NCBI GenBank assembly: GCA_039025855.1
Contig: JBCCNL010000016.1
Location: 1 to 64,000 of the forward strand
Direction: 5' to 3'
Origin: JBCCOW01 sp039025855
GTDB lineage: Bacteria; Planctomycetota; Phycisphaerae; Phycisphaerales; Phycisphaeraceae
Length of the DNA stretch: 64,000 nucleotides
Below, piece by piece: positions 50,646-59,369 of this stretch; the stretch's first letter is position 1; each line of letters opens with the position of its first letter. The translations under genes and the position numbers were made by a program. A model generated the notes under the pieces. The model saw only the letters and a program-made list of their open reading frames with translations, ran no database searches and was not told the origin of the DNA.

Positions 50646-51206
50646 TTAGGTGTCGTAGACGAAGGGGCTATCGAAGTCCGCGAAGGTGGGGAGTTGGCTG
50701 TCTTTTTCGGAGAGGACAGGCTGGACGTCGAGAGGCCAGTCGATAGCCAGTTCGGGGTCGTTCCAGATGAGGCCTGCATCGGCTTGGGGGGCGTATAGGC
50801 CAGAGACTTTGTAGAGGAACTCGGTGTTGGGCTCGAAGGTGACGAAGCCGTGCGCGAAGCCGACGGGGACGTAGAGCTGGGCGTCGTTCTCGGCGGAGAG
50901 CTCGGCGGTGACGTGCTGGCCGAAGGTGGGCGAGCCTTTGCGGATGTCAACGGCGACATCGAGCACACGGCCGGCGGTGACGCGGACGAGCTTGGCTTGG
51001 GCGTGCGGCGGCTTCTGGAAGTGGAGGCCGCGGAGAGTGCCGACGGCGGCGGACTTGGAGTGGTTGTCCTGGACGAAGCGGTCGGTGATGCCATGCTCGG
51101 CGAGGACGGGCTCGGAGTAGGTCTCCATGAAGAAGCCGCGGTGATCGCCGAAGCGTTTGGGCGTGATGAGCTTCACGTCGGGGATGGCGAGGGGCTGAAC
51201 GTTCAT
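50646..51206 (-). CDS. rfbC: dTDP-4-dehydrorhamnose 3,5-epimerase
   Basis: 186 residues, usual for RmlC. It is a cupin-fold epimerase. RFGDHRGFFMETYSE, then HSKSAAVGTLRGLHFQ with the catalytic His, VAVDIRKGSPTFGQ with the Asp partner, PVGFAHGFVTFEP and GLIWNDPELAIDWPL are all present. It lies 18 bases after rfbA. Confidence 0.96.
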   Translation of the reverse strand: MNVQPLAIPDVKLITPKRFGDHRGFFMETYSEPVLAEHGITDRFVQDNHSKSAAVGTLRGLHFQKPPHAQAKLVRVTAGRVLDVAVDIRKGSPTFGQHVTAELSAENDAQLYVPVGFAHGFVTFEPNTEFLYKVSGLYAPQADAGLIWNDPELAIDWPLDVQPVLSEKDSQLPTFADFDSPFVYDT

Positions 51207-51224
51207 GGTTGCCGTTGGGACGAA

Positions 51225-52112
51225 TTAGAGCCAGGGCTCGAGGTGGTCATCGCGGAGGAGTTGCAGGAGGTATTGGCCGTACGGATTTTTGGACATGGTG
51301 CTCGCGACAGCCTCGAGCTGAGCGTCGTTGATCCACTGCTGGCGCCAGGCGATCTCTTCAGGGCAGGAGATCATGGTGCCCTGGCGTTGCTCGATGGCGT
51401 GGACGAACATGGAGGCTTCGAGGAGCGACTCGTGGGTACCGGCATCGAGCCAGGCCATGCCGCGGGACCAGACTTGAACCTGGAGTTCGCCGGCGTCGAG
51501 GTAGCGTCGGTTGAGGTCGGTGATTTCCAGTTCGCCGCGGGGCGAAGGCTGGAGTTCCTGAGCGTATTGGGTGACGTGCTTGTCGTAGAAGTAGAGACCC
51601 GGCACGGCGAAGTGGCTCTTGGGCTTGTCGGGTTTCTCTTCGAGCGAGATCGCCTTGCCGTTGGGATCGAACTCGACGACGCCGTAACGCTCGGGGTCAC
51701 GGACGGGGTAGCCGAAGACGGTGGCGCCCTGGGTGAGTCCGGTGGCGGCATTGAGGGTCGTGCGGAGGCCCGAGCCGTAGAAGATGTTGTCGCCGAGGAT
51801 GAGGCAGGTTGGCTGGTCGGCGTGAAAGTCGGGCTTGAGGAGGAAGGCCTGAGCAAGGCCCTTAGGCTCGGGCTGTTCGACAAACTCGAAGTGCATGCCC
51901 CACTGCGAACCGTCGCCGAGCATCTTCTCGAAGAGGGGCAGGTCGCGGGGGGTCGAGATGACCAGTACCTCGCGGATGCCGGCGAGCATGAGCACCGACA
52001 GCGGGTAATAGACCATCGGCTTGTTGTAGACCGGCAGGAGCTGCTTGGAGAGGCCGAGGGTGAGCGGGTGCAGGCGAGTGCCGTGTCCGCCGGCGAGGAT
52101 GATGCCCTTCAT
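51225..52112 (-). CDS. rfbA: Glucose-1-phosphate thymidylyltransferase
   Basis: 295 residues, usual for RmlA. It joins glucose-1-phosphate and dTTP to dTDP-glucose, step one of the pathway. The nucleotide motif is GIILAGGHGTRLHPLT, followed by KQLLPVYNKPMVYYPLSVLM, LGDNIFYG, EEKPDKPKSHFAVPGLYFYD and RGELEITDLNRRYLD. It opens the leftward rhamnose run and is divergent from the glycosyltransferase across 267 bases. Confidence 0.97.
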   Translation of the reverse strand: MKGIILAGGHGTRLHPLTLGLSKQLLPVYNKPMVYYPLSVLMLAGIREVLVISTPRDLPLFEKMLGDGSQWGMHFEFVEQPEPKGLAQAFLLKPDFHADQPTCLILGDNIFYGSGLRTTLNAATGLTQGATVFGYPVRDPERYGVVEFDPNGKAISLEEKPDKPKSHFAVPGLYFYDKHVTQYAQELQPSPRGELEITDLNRRYLDAGELQVQVWSRGMAWLDAGTHESLLEASMFVHAIEQRQGTMISCPEEIAWRQQWINDAQLEAVASTMSKNPYGQYLLQLLRDDHLEPWL

Positions 52113-52379
52113 AGCTGCGTCCCTGAAGCAATTGCGGGTGGTTGTTGTGTCCTGATCTGCATCGCGGCAAACCGATGCCGACGCGCATGGTACTCCGCTA
52201 CAGGGCGGATCGGGCTGTTATTGGTCGGGCTTGAGAGGCGACCGGACTTGCGGGACGGATCGCGGGGGTCGGTGTGGCTATCGGACGCCCTGTTACGATG
52301 TCTCGTCGGGAGAGAGCGTGGTCGGCAAGCCGTTGAAGACCGGCAAGCCATCCGTGGATTCATCCGCAGCGGAGCCCCC

Positions 52380-54755
52380 ATGACCGACATGCCTCACCCC
52401 GATAACCCACGCACCGGGCTCAGCAGCGTCGCACTGCTCGGCTCGTACCTGCCGCGACGCTGTGGGATCGCGACGTTCACGCACGACCTCGCCGAGGCCC
52501 TTGTCGCCGCCGATCCGTCGGTCAACACCCGCACCGTGGCCATGAACGACCGCCCCGAGGGCTACCGCTACGACGGCCGTGTCGGCTTCGAGATCAACCA
52601 GAACCGCCTTGCCGAGTACCGGCTCGCCGCCGACTTCCTCAACATGGCTCACACCGATGTGCTCTGCGTGCAGCACGAGTTCGGGATCTTCGGCGGCGAA
52701 GCGGGCAGCCACCTCTATGAGATGCTCCGCCGCCTGCGCATGCCCGTGGTCGCGACGTGTCACACCGTCCTTAAAGACCCCGAGCCGCACTACCGGCGCA
52801 GCGCCGTGACCCTGTTCGAGCACTGCGACCGCCTCATCGTCATGGCCGAGCGTGCGGTCGAATTCCTGACCGACATCTACCAGGTCCCCCGCGCGAAAAT
52901 CGCCCTGATCCCGCACGGCATCCCGGACGTCCCGTTCGTCGACCCCAACTTCTACAAAGACCAGTTCAACGTCGAGGGTAAGAAGGTCATCCTGACGTTC
53001 GGCCTGCTCGGGCCATCCAAAGGCATCGAGAACATGATCGAGGCGCTGCCCGGGATCGTGGCCAAGCACCCCGACGTGGTCTATCTCGTGCTCGGCGCGA
53101 CGCACCCCGGCGTCCTCGCACACGCCGGCGAAGACTATCGCCTCGGGCTTCAACGCCAGGCCAAAGAACTCGGCGTCGCCGACCACATCCGTTGGTTCGA
53201 CAAGTTCGTCACCCACGAAGAACTCACCGCGTTCCTCGGCGCCGCCGACGTCTACGTCACCCCCTACAACAACGAAGCCCAGATCACCTCCGGCACCCTC
53301 GCCTACGCCCTCGGCACGGGCAAGGCCACCGTCGCCACGCCCTACTGGCACGCCCAGGAGATGCTCGCCGACGGGCGCGGCAGCCTCGTCCCGTTCCACG
53401 ACAAGCAGGCCCTCACCGACGCGATCAACCACCTCTTCGATAAAGAAGTCGATCGACACGCCATGCGCAAGGCCGCCTACCTCCACACCCGGCAGATGCG
53501 CTGGAGCCAGGTCGCTGACCAGTACCTTGACCTCTTCGCCGACGTCGTCAAGGAGCGCCACCAACAACCCAAACCGCTCGCCCTGCGCATCCACAGCCCG
53601 GGGCAAATTCCGGGGCAAACCAGGCTCTCCGAGATCAAGCTCGACCACCTCGCCGCGCTCACCGACTCCTGCGGCGTCATGGCCCACGCCAAGGTCACTG
53701 TCCCTGACCGGCGCTCCGGCTACACCACCGACACCAACGCCAACGCCCTGGTCGCCGTCCTCTTCGCCCAGGACCACGTCGCCTACACCACCGGCGGTGA
53801 GCTCGACCGCCTCGCCCACAAGTACCTCGCCTTCCTCTTCCACGCCTACGACCCCGACGCCAACCGCTTCCGTGCCCACATGTCCTATGCCCGGGAGTGG
53901 GACGCCGAGCCCTTCTCCGAAGACACCCACGGCCGAGCCGTCCGCGCCTTGGGCGAGACCGTCGCCCGCTCCCTCAACGACGGCCACGTCACCCTCGCCG
54001 CCGAGCTGTTCCGCAACGCCCTGCCCGCCTGCGAATCCTTCGAACACCCGCACGGCATGGCCTACTCCCTCATCGGGATCCACGCCTACCTCAAGCGCTT
54101 CTCCGGCGACTCCGACGCACGCCGCATCCGCGAGTCCCTCGCCGAAAAACTCTTCGACCGCTTCAAAGCCAACCACTCCGACGACTGGCCCTGGCCCAAC
54201 GACGAAGTCACCTACACCGCCGCCCGCCTGCCCCACGCCTTGCTGCTCTGCGGCCGATGGATGTTCCGTGACGACATGATCCAGACTGCGTTGCACAGCC
54301 TCCAGTGGCTCAACCGCGTGCAGTCCGGCGAGCACGACCGCTTCGCCCCCGTCGGCTCGGAAGGCTGGTACCCCCGCGGCGGCGACAAAGCCCGCTTCCA
54401 CCAGCTGCCCACCGAAGCCGCCGGCGCGATCGACGCCAACCTCGAGGCTTACCGCGTCACTCAGGATACCAGTTACCAGGCCCGTGCCCGGCTCTGCCTC
54501 GACTGGTTCCTCGGCAACAACGACGTCCGCCTCCCCCTCTACGACCCCAACACCGGCGGCTGCTACGACAAGCTCCTGCCCCACGGCCTCGACGAAAACC
54601 AGTCCGCCGAGGCCACCATCGCCTGGCTCATGTCCCTGCTCAGCCTCTACGAACACGAAGACCCCAAGGCCGAGCCGGACGCCCCGCCCCCCCTCTCCAA
54701 CACCGCACCTCCGCCCGCCGCTGAGCCTGTCTCCACCGCGTCCGCCGACGCCTGA
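52380..54755 (+). CDS. Two-domain glycosyltransferase: GT4-type plus alpha-helical barrel-like domain
   Basis: 791 residues from the ATG giving MTDMPHPDNPRTGL; a long frame upstream of it is antisense to the rhamnose genes. Residues about 15-385 are a GT4-type retaining glycosyltransferase: LLGSYLPRRCGIATFTHDLA, VLCVQHEFGIFGGEAG, LIPHGIPDVPF, ILTFGLLGPSKGIENM and TSGTLAYALGTGKATVATP. Residues about 440-760 are helical with WPWPNDEVTYTAARLPHALL, RGGDKARFHQLPTEA and LDENQSAEATIAWLMS, like (alpha/alpha)-barrel sugar enzymes. Such fusions sit near mannoside genes in other bacteria; here it faces rhamnose genes. Acceptor unknown. Confidence 0.85.
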   Translation: MTDMPHPDNPRTGLSSVALLGSYLPRRCGIATFTHDLAEALVAADPSVNTRTVAMNDRPEGYRYDGRVGFEINQNRLAEYRLAADFLNMAHTDVLCVQHEFGIFGGEAGSHLYEMLRRLRMPVVATCHTVLKDPEPHYRRSAVTLFEHCDRLIVMAERAVEFLTDIYQVPRAKIALIPHGIPDVPFVDPNFYKDQFNVEGKKVILTFGLLGPSKGIENMIEALPGIVAKHPDVVYLVLGATHPGVLAHAGEDYRLGLQRQAKELGVADHIRWFDKFVTHEELTAFLGAADVYVTPYNNEAQITSGTLAYALGTGKATVATPYWHAQEMLADGRGSLVPFHDKQALTDAINHLFDKEVDRHAMRKAAYLHTRQMRWSQVADQYLDLFADVVKERHQQPKPLALRIHSPGQIPGQTRLSEIKLDHLAALTDSCGVMAHAKVTVPDRRSGYTTDTNANALVAVLFAQDHVAYTTGGELDRLAHKYLAFLFHAYDPDANRFRAHMSYAREWDAEPFSEDTHGRAVRALGETVARSLNDGHVTLAAELFRNALPACESFEHPHGMAYSLIGIHAYLKRFSGDSDARRIRESLAEKLFDRFKANHSDDWPWPNDEVTYTAARLPHALLLCGRWMFRDDMIQTALHSLQWLNRVQSGEHDRFAPVGSEGWYPRGGDKARFHQLPTEAAGAIDANLEAYRVTQDTSYQARARLCLDWFLGNNDVRLPLYDPNTGGCYDKLLPHGLDENQSAEATIAWLMSLLSLYEHEDPKAEPDAPPPLSNTAPPPAAEPVSTASADA

Positions 54756-54893
54756 TCCGGATCACCGCGAAAGCCTTCCACGATTCATCAACCCCGGGCC
54801 ACACCCGCCCACGCCGCGGGCTATCCTTCCCCATTCGTCCGGATCCACCCCCCTTCTCTCAGCCCAGCCCAACCCCCGCCCCAACACCCCGCC

Positions 54894-56273
<1,380 letters not shown>

Positions 56274-56313
56274 ACCACCCTACACCCAACACCGACCTGC
56301 CGTCCTCGTAGCG

Positions 56314-56336
56314 GCGGGGCTTGCCCCGCTAAAAAC
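56314..56336 (+). repeat. GCTA-foot hairpin after lpdA
   Basis: GCGGGGC, loop TT, GCCCCGC, then TAAAAAC. On the other strand the stem is followed by CGCTACGAGG, so both ends carry a GCTA-type foot. The core nearly equals the minus strand of 22502-22527. The A run gives a T run only on the minus strand, so it is not a terminator for lpdA. Confidence 0.75.
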
Positions 56337-56355
56337 ACATGACGGGTGTTTCTGC

Positions 56356-56403
56356 TTGACATACACATTAGTACGCATTATTTTGATCTTAACACGTACT
56401 AAT
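56356..56403 (+). promoter_or_regulatory. Sigma-70-type promoter with two dyad operators before the GntR-type gene
   Basis: -35 TTGACA (56356-56361), 17 bases, -10 TATTTT (56379-56384). Two 16-base sites (56367-56382 and 56388-56403) each match the palindrome ATTAGTACGTACTAAT at 13 of 16 positions; the perfect halves are the outer ones. Site centres are 21 bases apart, two helical turns. The first covers the spacer and -10, the second the start region. GTAC-centred sites are known for AraR, which has the same GntR-LacI build as the gene product. Autorepression is inferred. Confidence 0.7.
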
Positions 56404-56428
56404 TGATCCAGGCCACGACTCAATACTC

Positions 56429-57577
56429 ATGCCCGTCGCCCAAACCAACCCCCAACCCGACGCCAACGCCCGCACCGTCGCCAACGGCCTCCGCGGTCGC
56501 ATCCTCGCCGGCGATTGGCAGCCCGGCGCGCAACTCCCGACCTGGTCAACCCTTGAGACCGACTTCAACGTCGCCCGAACCACCCTCGCCAAGGCCGTAC
56601 GCCAGCTCAAACGCGACGGCTTCGTCTACTCCCGCTCGACCCGCGGCATGTACGTCAGCGACCACCCGCCCCACCTCTGCCGATACGCCCTCGCCTTCCG
56701 GCATCACCCACAAGAACCCGGCTGGCTCCGCTTCTGGTGGGCCCTCGCCAACCAGGCCACCGCCTGGAACACCCAGAACGCTCCTGCTAACGCCCACCCC
56801 GCCCCGGACCATCACTCACGAATCGTCCCCTTCTTCGGCGTCTCCGGCCCCGAGGACAGCGACAACCACCGCAAGCTCCTCAAAGAGGTCGAAGCCGATC
56901 GGCTCGCCGGCATCATCTTCGTCGGGCACCCCCCCGAGATCTCCCCCAAGCTCCTCGAACACCCCTGGCTCGCCAAAGTCGCCATCACCACCAGCCCCGC
57001 CGCCCACCGCCTGCCCCGCGTCTTCCCCGACCGACAGTCTTTCGTCGATCGATCGCTCCAGCAGCTCTCGAACCAACACGCCCAACGTGTCGCCATCCTC
57101 ACCAACGGCCACCCCGGCTTCGACGCCTACGACGCCGCCATCGCCGACGCCGGACTCCAGTCCCAGCCCCACTTCCGTGTCGCCGCCTCCCTCTCCGACC
57201 CCAACTCCGCCAAGCACATCGTCCAGCTCCTGCTCGACCGCCCCGCGGACCAACGCCCCGACGCCCTGATCATCACCGACGACAACCTCGTCGAGTCCGC
57301 CCTCGCCGGCGTCCTCGCCTCCGGCGTCTCCATGCCCAACGACCTCCAGGTCGTCGCCCACTGCAACTGGCCCATCGAGACCCGTACCCGCCTACCCATC
57401 ACCCGGCTCGGCTTCGACGCCGCCGCCGTCCTCCGCACCGCCATGCAACACGTCGAGGCCCTCCGCCACGACCAGCCCGTCCCCGACGCCACCCCCGTCC
57501 CCGCCGTCTTCGAAGACCAGGCCTCAGCGCCCCTCGTCAACGACGCCGACAACGCCTTCACCGAAGACCCCTTCTAA
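56429..57577 (+). CDS. Transcriptional regulator, GntR-type DNA-binding domain with LacI-type sensor (AraR-like build)
   Basis: 382 residues. The N-terminal winged helix (about 12-80) has ANGLRGRILAGDWQPGAQLP, LETDFNVARTTLAKAVRQL and DGFVYSRSTRGMYV, the GntR pattern. The rest (about 90-360) is a periplasmic-binding-protein-like domain: GIIFVGHPPEISPKLLE, RVAILTNGHPGFDAY, DALIITDDNLVESALAGVL and DLQVVAHCNWP. This build is that of AraR, so a sugar ligand is likely. It heads a rightward run ending in a secreted glycosidase gene. A promoter with two dyad sites lies just upstream. Confidence 0.9.
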   Translation: MPVAQTNPQPDANARTVANGLRGRILAGDWQPGAQLPTWSTLETDFNVARTTLAKAVRQLKRDGFVYSRSTRGMYVSDHPPHLCRYALAFRHHPQEPGWLRFWWALANQATAWNTQNAPANAHPAPDHHSRIVPFFGVSGPEDSDNHRKLLKEVEADRLAGIIFVGHPPEISPKLLEHPWLAKVAITTSPAAHRLPRVFPDRQSFVDRSLQQLSNQHAQRVAILTNGHPGFDAYDAAIADAGLQSQPHFRVAASLSDPNSAKHIVQLLLDRPADQRPDALIITDDNLVESALAGVLASGVSMPNDLQVVAHCNWPIETRTRLPITRLGFDAAAVLRTAMQHVEALRHDQPVPDATPVPAVFEDQASAPLVNDADNAFTEDPF

Positions 57578-57655
57578 ACCGTCTTGTCTGTCGCCGAAAC
57601 GCTCGGCCAACCCTTTCGATTCCTGCACGATCTCACTGCTCACCTGGAGGACCCC

Positions 57656-58534
57656 ATGAAACCCCGTTACACCGCCACGCTCACCACCACCGCCCTGCTC
57701 GCTGTCGGCCTCACCGCCCACACCCACGCCGCCACCTTCATCGACGCCGACTTCAACGCCGACGCCGTCGGCACCTACGGCACCCAGGGCGGCGACCTCG
57801 CCGGTCCCCTCGGTGGACTCACCGTCACCTCCGACACGACCAACGGCTCGATCGTCGCCATCGTCGATGACGCCGGCGACCGTGCCGTCCAATACACCGA
57901 CAACAACACCAGCTTCGTCAGCCCCGGGGCCCCCCACCTCACCGCCGCCCTCCCCGGCCTCTCCACCACTAGCACCGGCGACAGCCTCCTGAGCATCTCT
58001 TACAACTACACCTACTTCGACACGACCGGCACCGGTAACCCGCTGTTCCAACTTCTGGTCAACACCGACGGCAACCAGAGCGCCTCCGCCGCCGACCGCA
58101 TCGCCCAACTCCAGGTCAACGGCAACTCAGGCTCCGTCCTCTACTGGGCCACCGCCAACCCGCCCGTCGACACCGGCTTCGACCTCATCGACGGCCGGGA
58201 GTACCTCTTCGAGATCGACATCGACCTCTCCAGCGACACCCAAGACACCTATGACCTCACCGTCACCGACACCACCGACAGCTCCGTCGTCATCGACGTC
58301 GACAACATCGCCACCCGGCTGCCCAACGACACGCCCAATGTGATCTCGTTTAGCGGCGGTGCCAACGGCGGCGTCGCGGTCGGCGAAGCCTTCGCCGAAC
58401 TCGACAACATCCTGGTCACCTCCAGCGCGATCCCCGAGCCCGCGTCGCTCACCCTCCTCGCCGCCGGCGGCCTCTGCCTCGCCGGCCGACGCCGACGCCC
58501 CGCCCGCTCCACCCGCCCCACCTATTCCGCTTGA
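57656..58534 (+). CDS. PEP-CTERM sorting-domain protein
   Basis: 292 residues from the ATG with GGAGG five bases upstream. Signal peptide at about 1-25 (TALLAVGLTAHTHAATF). The body is Asp/Thr/Ser-rich and beta-type, possibly a jelly-roll: ADFNADAVGTYGTQGGDLAG, YNYTYFDTTGTGNPLFQLLV and LFEIDIDLSSDTQDTYDLTV. It ends in IPEPASLTLLAAGGLCLAGR with an RRRR cluster, the exosortase signal. It follows the regulator and precedes the prepilin and glycosidase genes, so it may bind or hold polysaccharide at the surface. Confidence 0.85.
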   Translation: MKPRYTATLTTTALLAVGLTAHTHAATFIDADFNADAVGTYGTQGGDLAGPLGGLTVTSDTTNGSIVAIVDDAGDRAVQYTDNNTSFVSPGAPHLTAALPGLSTTSTGDSLLSISYNYTYFDTTGTGNPLFQLLVNTDGNQSASAADRIAQLQVNGNSGSVLYWATANPPVDTGFDLIDGREYLFEIDIDLSSDTQDTYDLTVTDTTDSSVVIDVDNIATRLPNDTPNVISFSGGANGGVAVGEAFAELDNILVTSSAIPEPASLTLLAAGGLCLAGRRRRPARSTRPTYSA

Positions 58535-58612
58535 TCCTCCTCGCCCGCGCCGGCCCACCGCCGGCCCCGGGCTTTCGCGTCCGTCTCCACGCACGCCCCC
58601 AAGAGCCGACTC

Positions 58613-59365
58613 ATGCGACACCCCAACCCAACCCGCCCCACCGCCTTCACGCTCATCGAGCTGCTCGTGGTCATCTCCATCATCGCCCTGCTCATCGCCA
58701 TCCTCCTGCCCGTGCTCACCGCCGCCCGCGAGGCCGGCCGAAACGCCAGCTGCCTCAGCAACCTCCGGCAGATCGGCATCGCCGGTGCGTCCTACGCCGT
58801 GGAATACGACGACGACTTCCCCCCCATCGGCGGCAACCCGACCCCTTCCTGGAACAGCCGACTCCGCACCTACATCACCGCCGACCGCGCGATCACCGCC
58901 GGCAACCCCGAGCCCGTCACTGTCTACCAGTGCCCCTCCGACATCGGCGACGAGCCCGGCACCCTCGCCCAGCCCGACAACTTCATGTCTTACGGCATCA
59001 ACCGCGGCCAAGGCGCCTTCGACACCGACGGCTCCACCGTCCTACCCAACGCCGACTCGCTGCTCGTCTCCCGAAATCCCGAACGCATCATCGGGCTCCC
59101 CGTCGCCGTCGATTTCATTGACAACCCCAGCAACCTGCTCAACATCATCGACAGCCACTGGGCCAACAACCAATCCACCCTCAACGCCAAGTTTCACGAC
59201 AGCCAGCACTACTCCGCCGGCACCAACATCTGGCACAGCTACCACCAAAACGAAACCCGCGCCAACGCCCTGTTCTTCGACGGCCACGGCAGCACCCTCG
59301 ACCCCGAGCTCGACCTGTTCACCCAGAGCGGCCTTATCCACTGGAGGATGAAGGCCAAAGGATAA
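58613..59365 (+). CDS. Prepilin-type protein (FTLIE N-terminus, planctomycete expansion type)
   Basis: 250 residues. Prepilin peptidase site before Phe12 in TAFTLIELLVVISIIALLIA, with Glu16 as the conserved +5 residue and a hydrophobic helix to about residue 33. Then SCLSNLRQIGIAGASYAVEY and a globular C-terminus ending with NALFFDGHGSTLDP, the end pattern of the large DUF1559-like pseudopilin group of planctomycetes. These proteins often accompany glycosidase genes in this group. It may form or decorate a surface fibre. It ends four bases before the glycosidase start. Confidence 0.88.
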   Translation: MRHPNPTRPTAFTLIELLVVISIIALLIAILLPVLTAAREAGRNASCLSNLRQIGIAGASYAVEYDDDFPPIGGNPTPSWNSRLRTYITADRAITAGNPEPVTVYQCPSDIGDEPGTLAQPDNFMSYGINRGQGAFDTDGSTVLPNADSLLVSRNPERIIGLPVAVDFIDNPSNLLNIIDSHWANNQSTLNAKFHDSQHYSAGTNIWHSYHQNETRANALFFDGHGSTLDPELDLFTQSGLIHWRMKAKG

Positions 59366-59369
59366 ACCC

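Noticed and set aside
50850..52379. Long open frame upstream of and in frame with the glycosyltransferase
   Set aside because: It is antisense to rfbC and rfbA, whose products are unmistakable. Its translation is Glu/Gly/Val-rich as expected from the complement of GC-rich codons. The conserved protein begins at 52380.
52293..54656. Leftward open frame of about 790 codons opposite the glycosyltransferase
   Set aside because: Val/Glu/Gly-rich mirror of a real gene; no start context and no domain.
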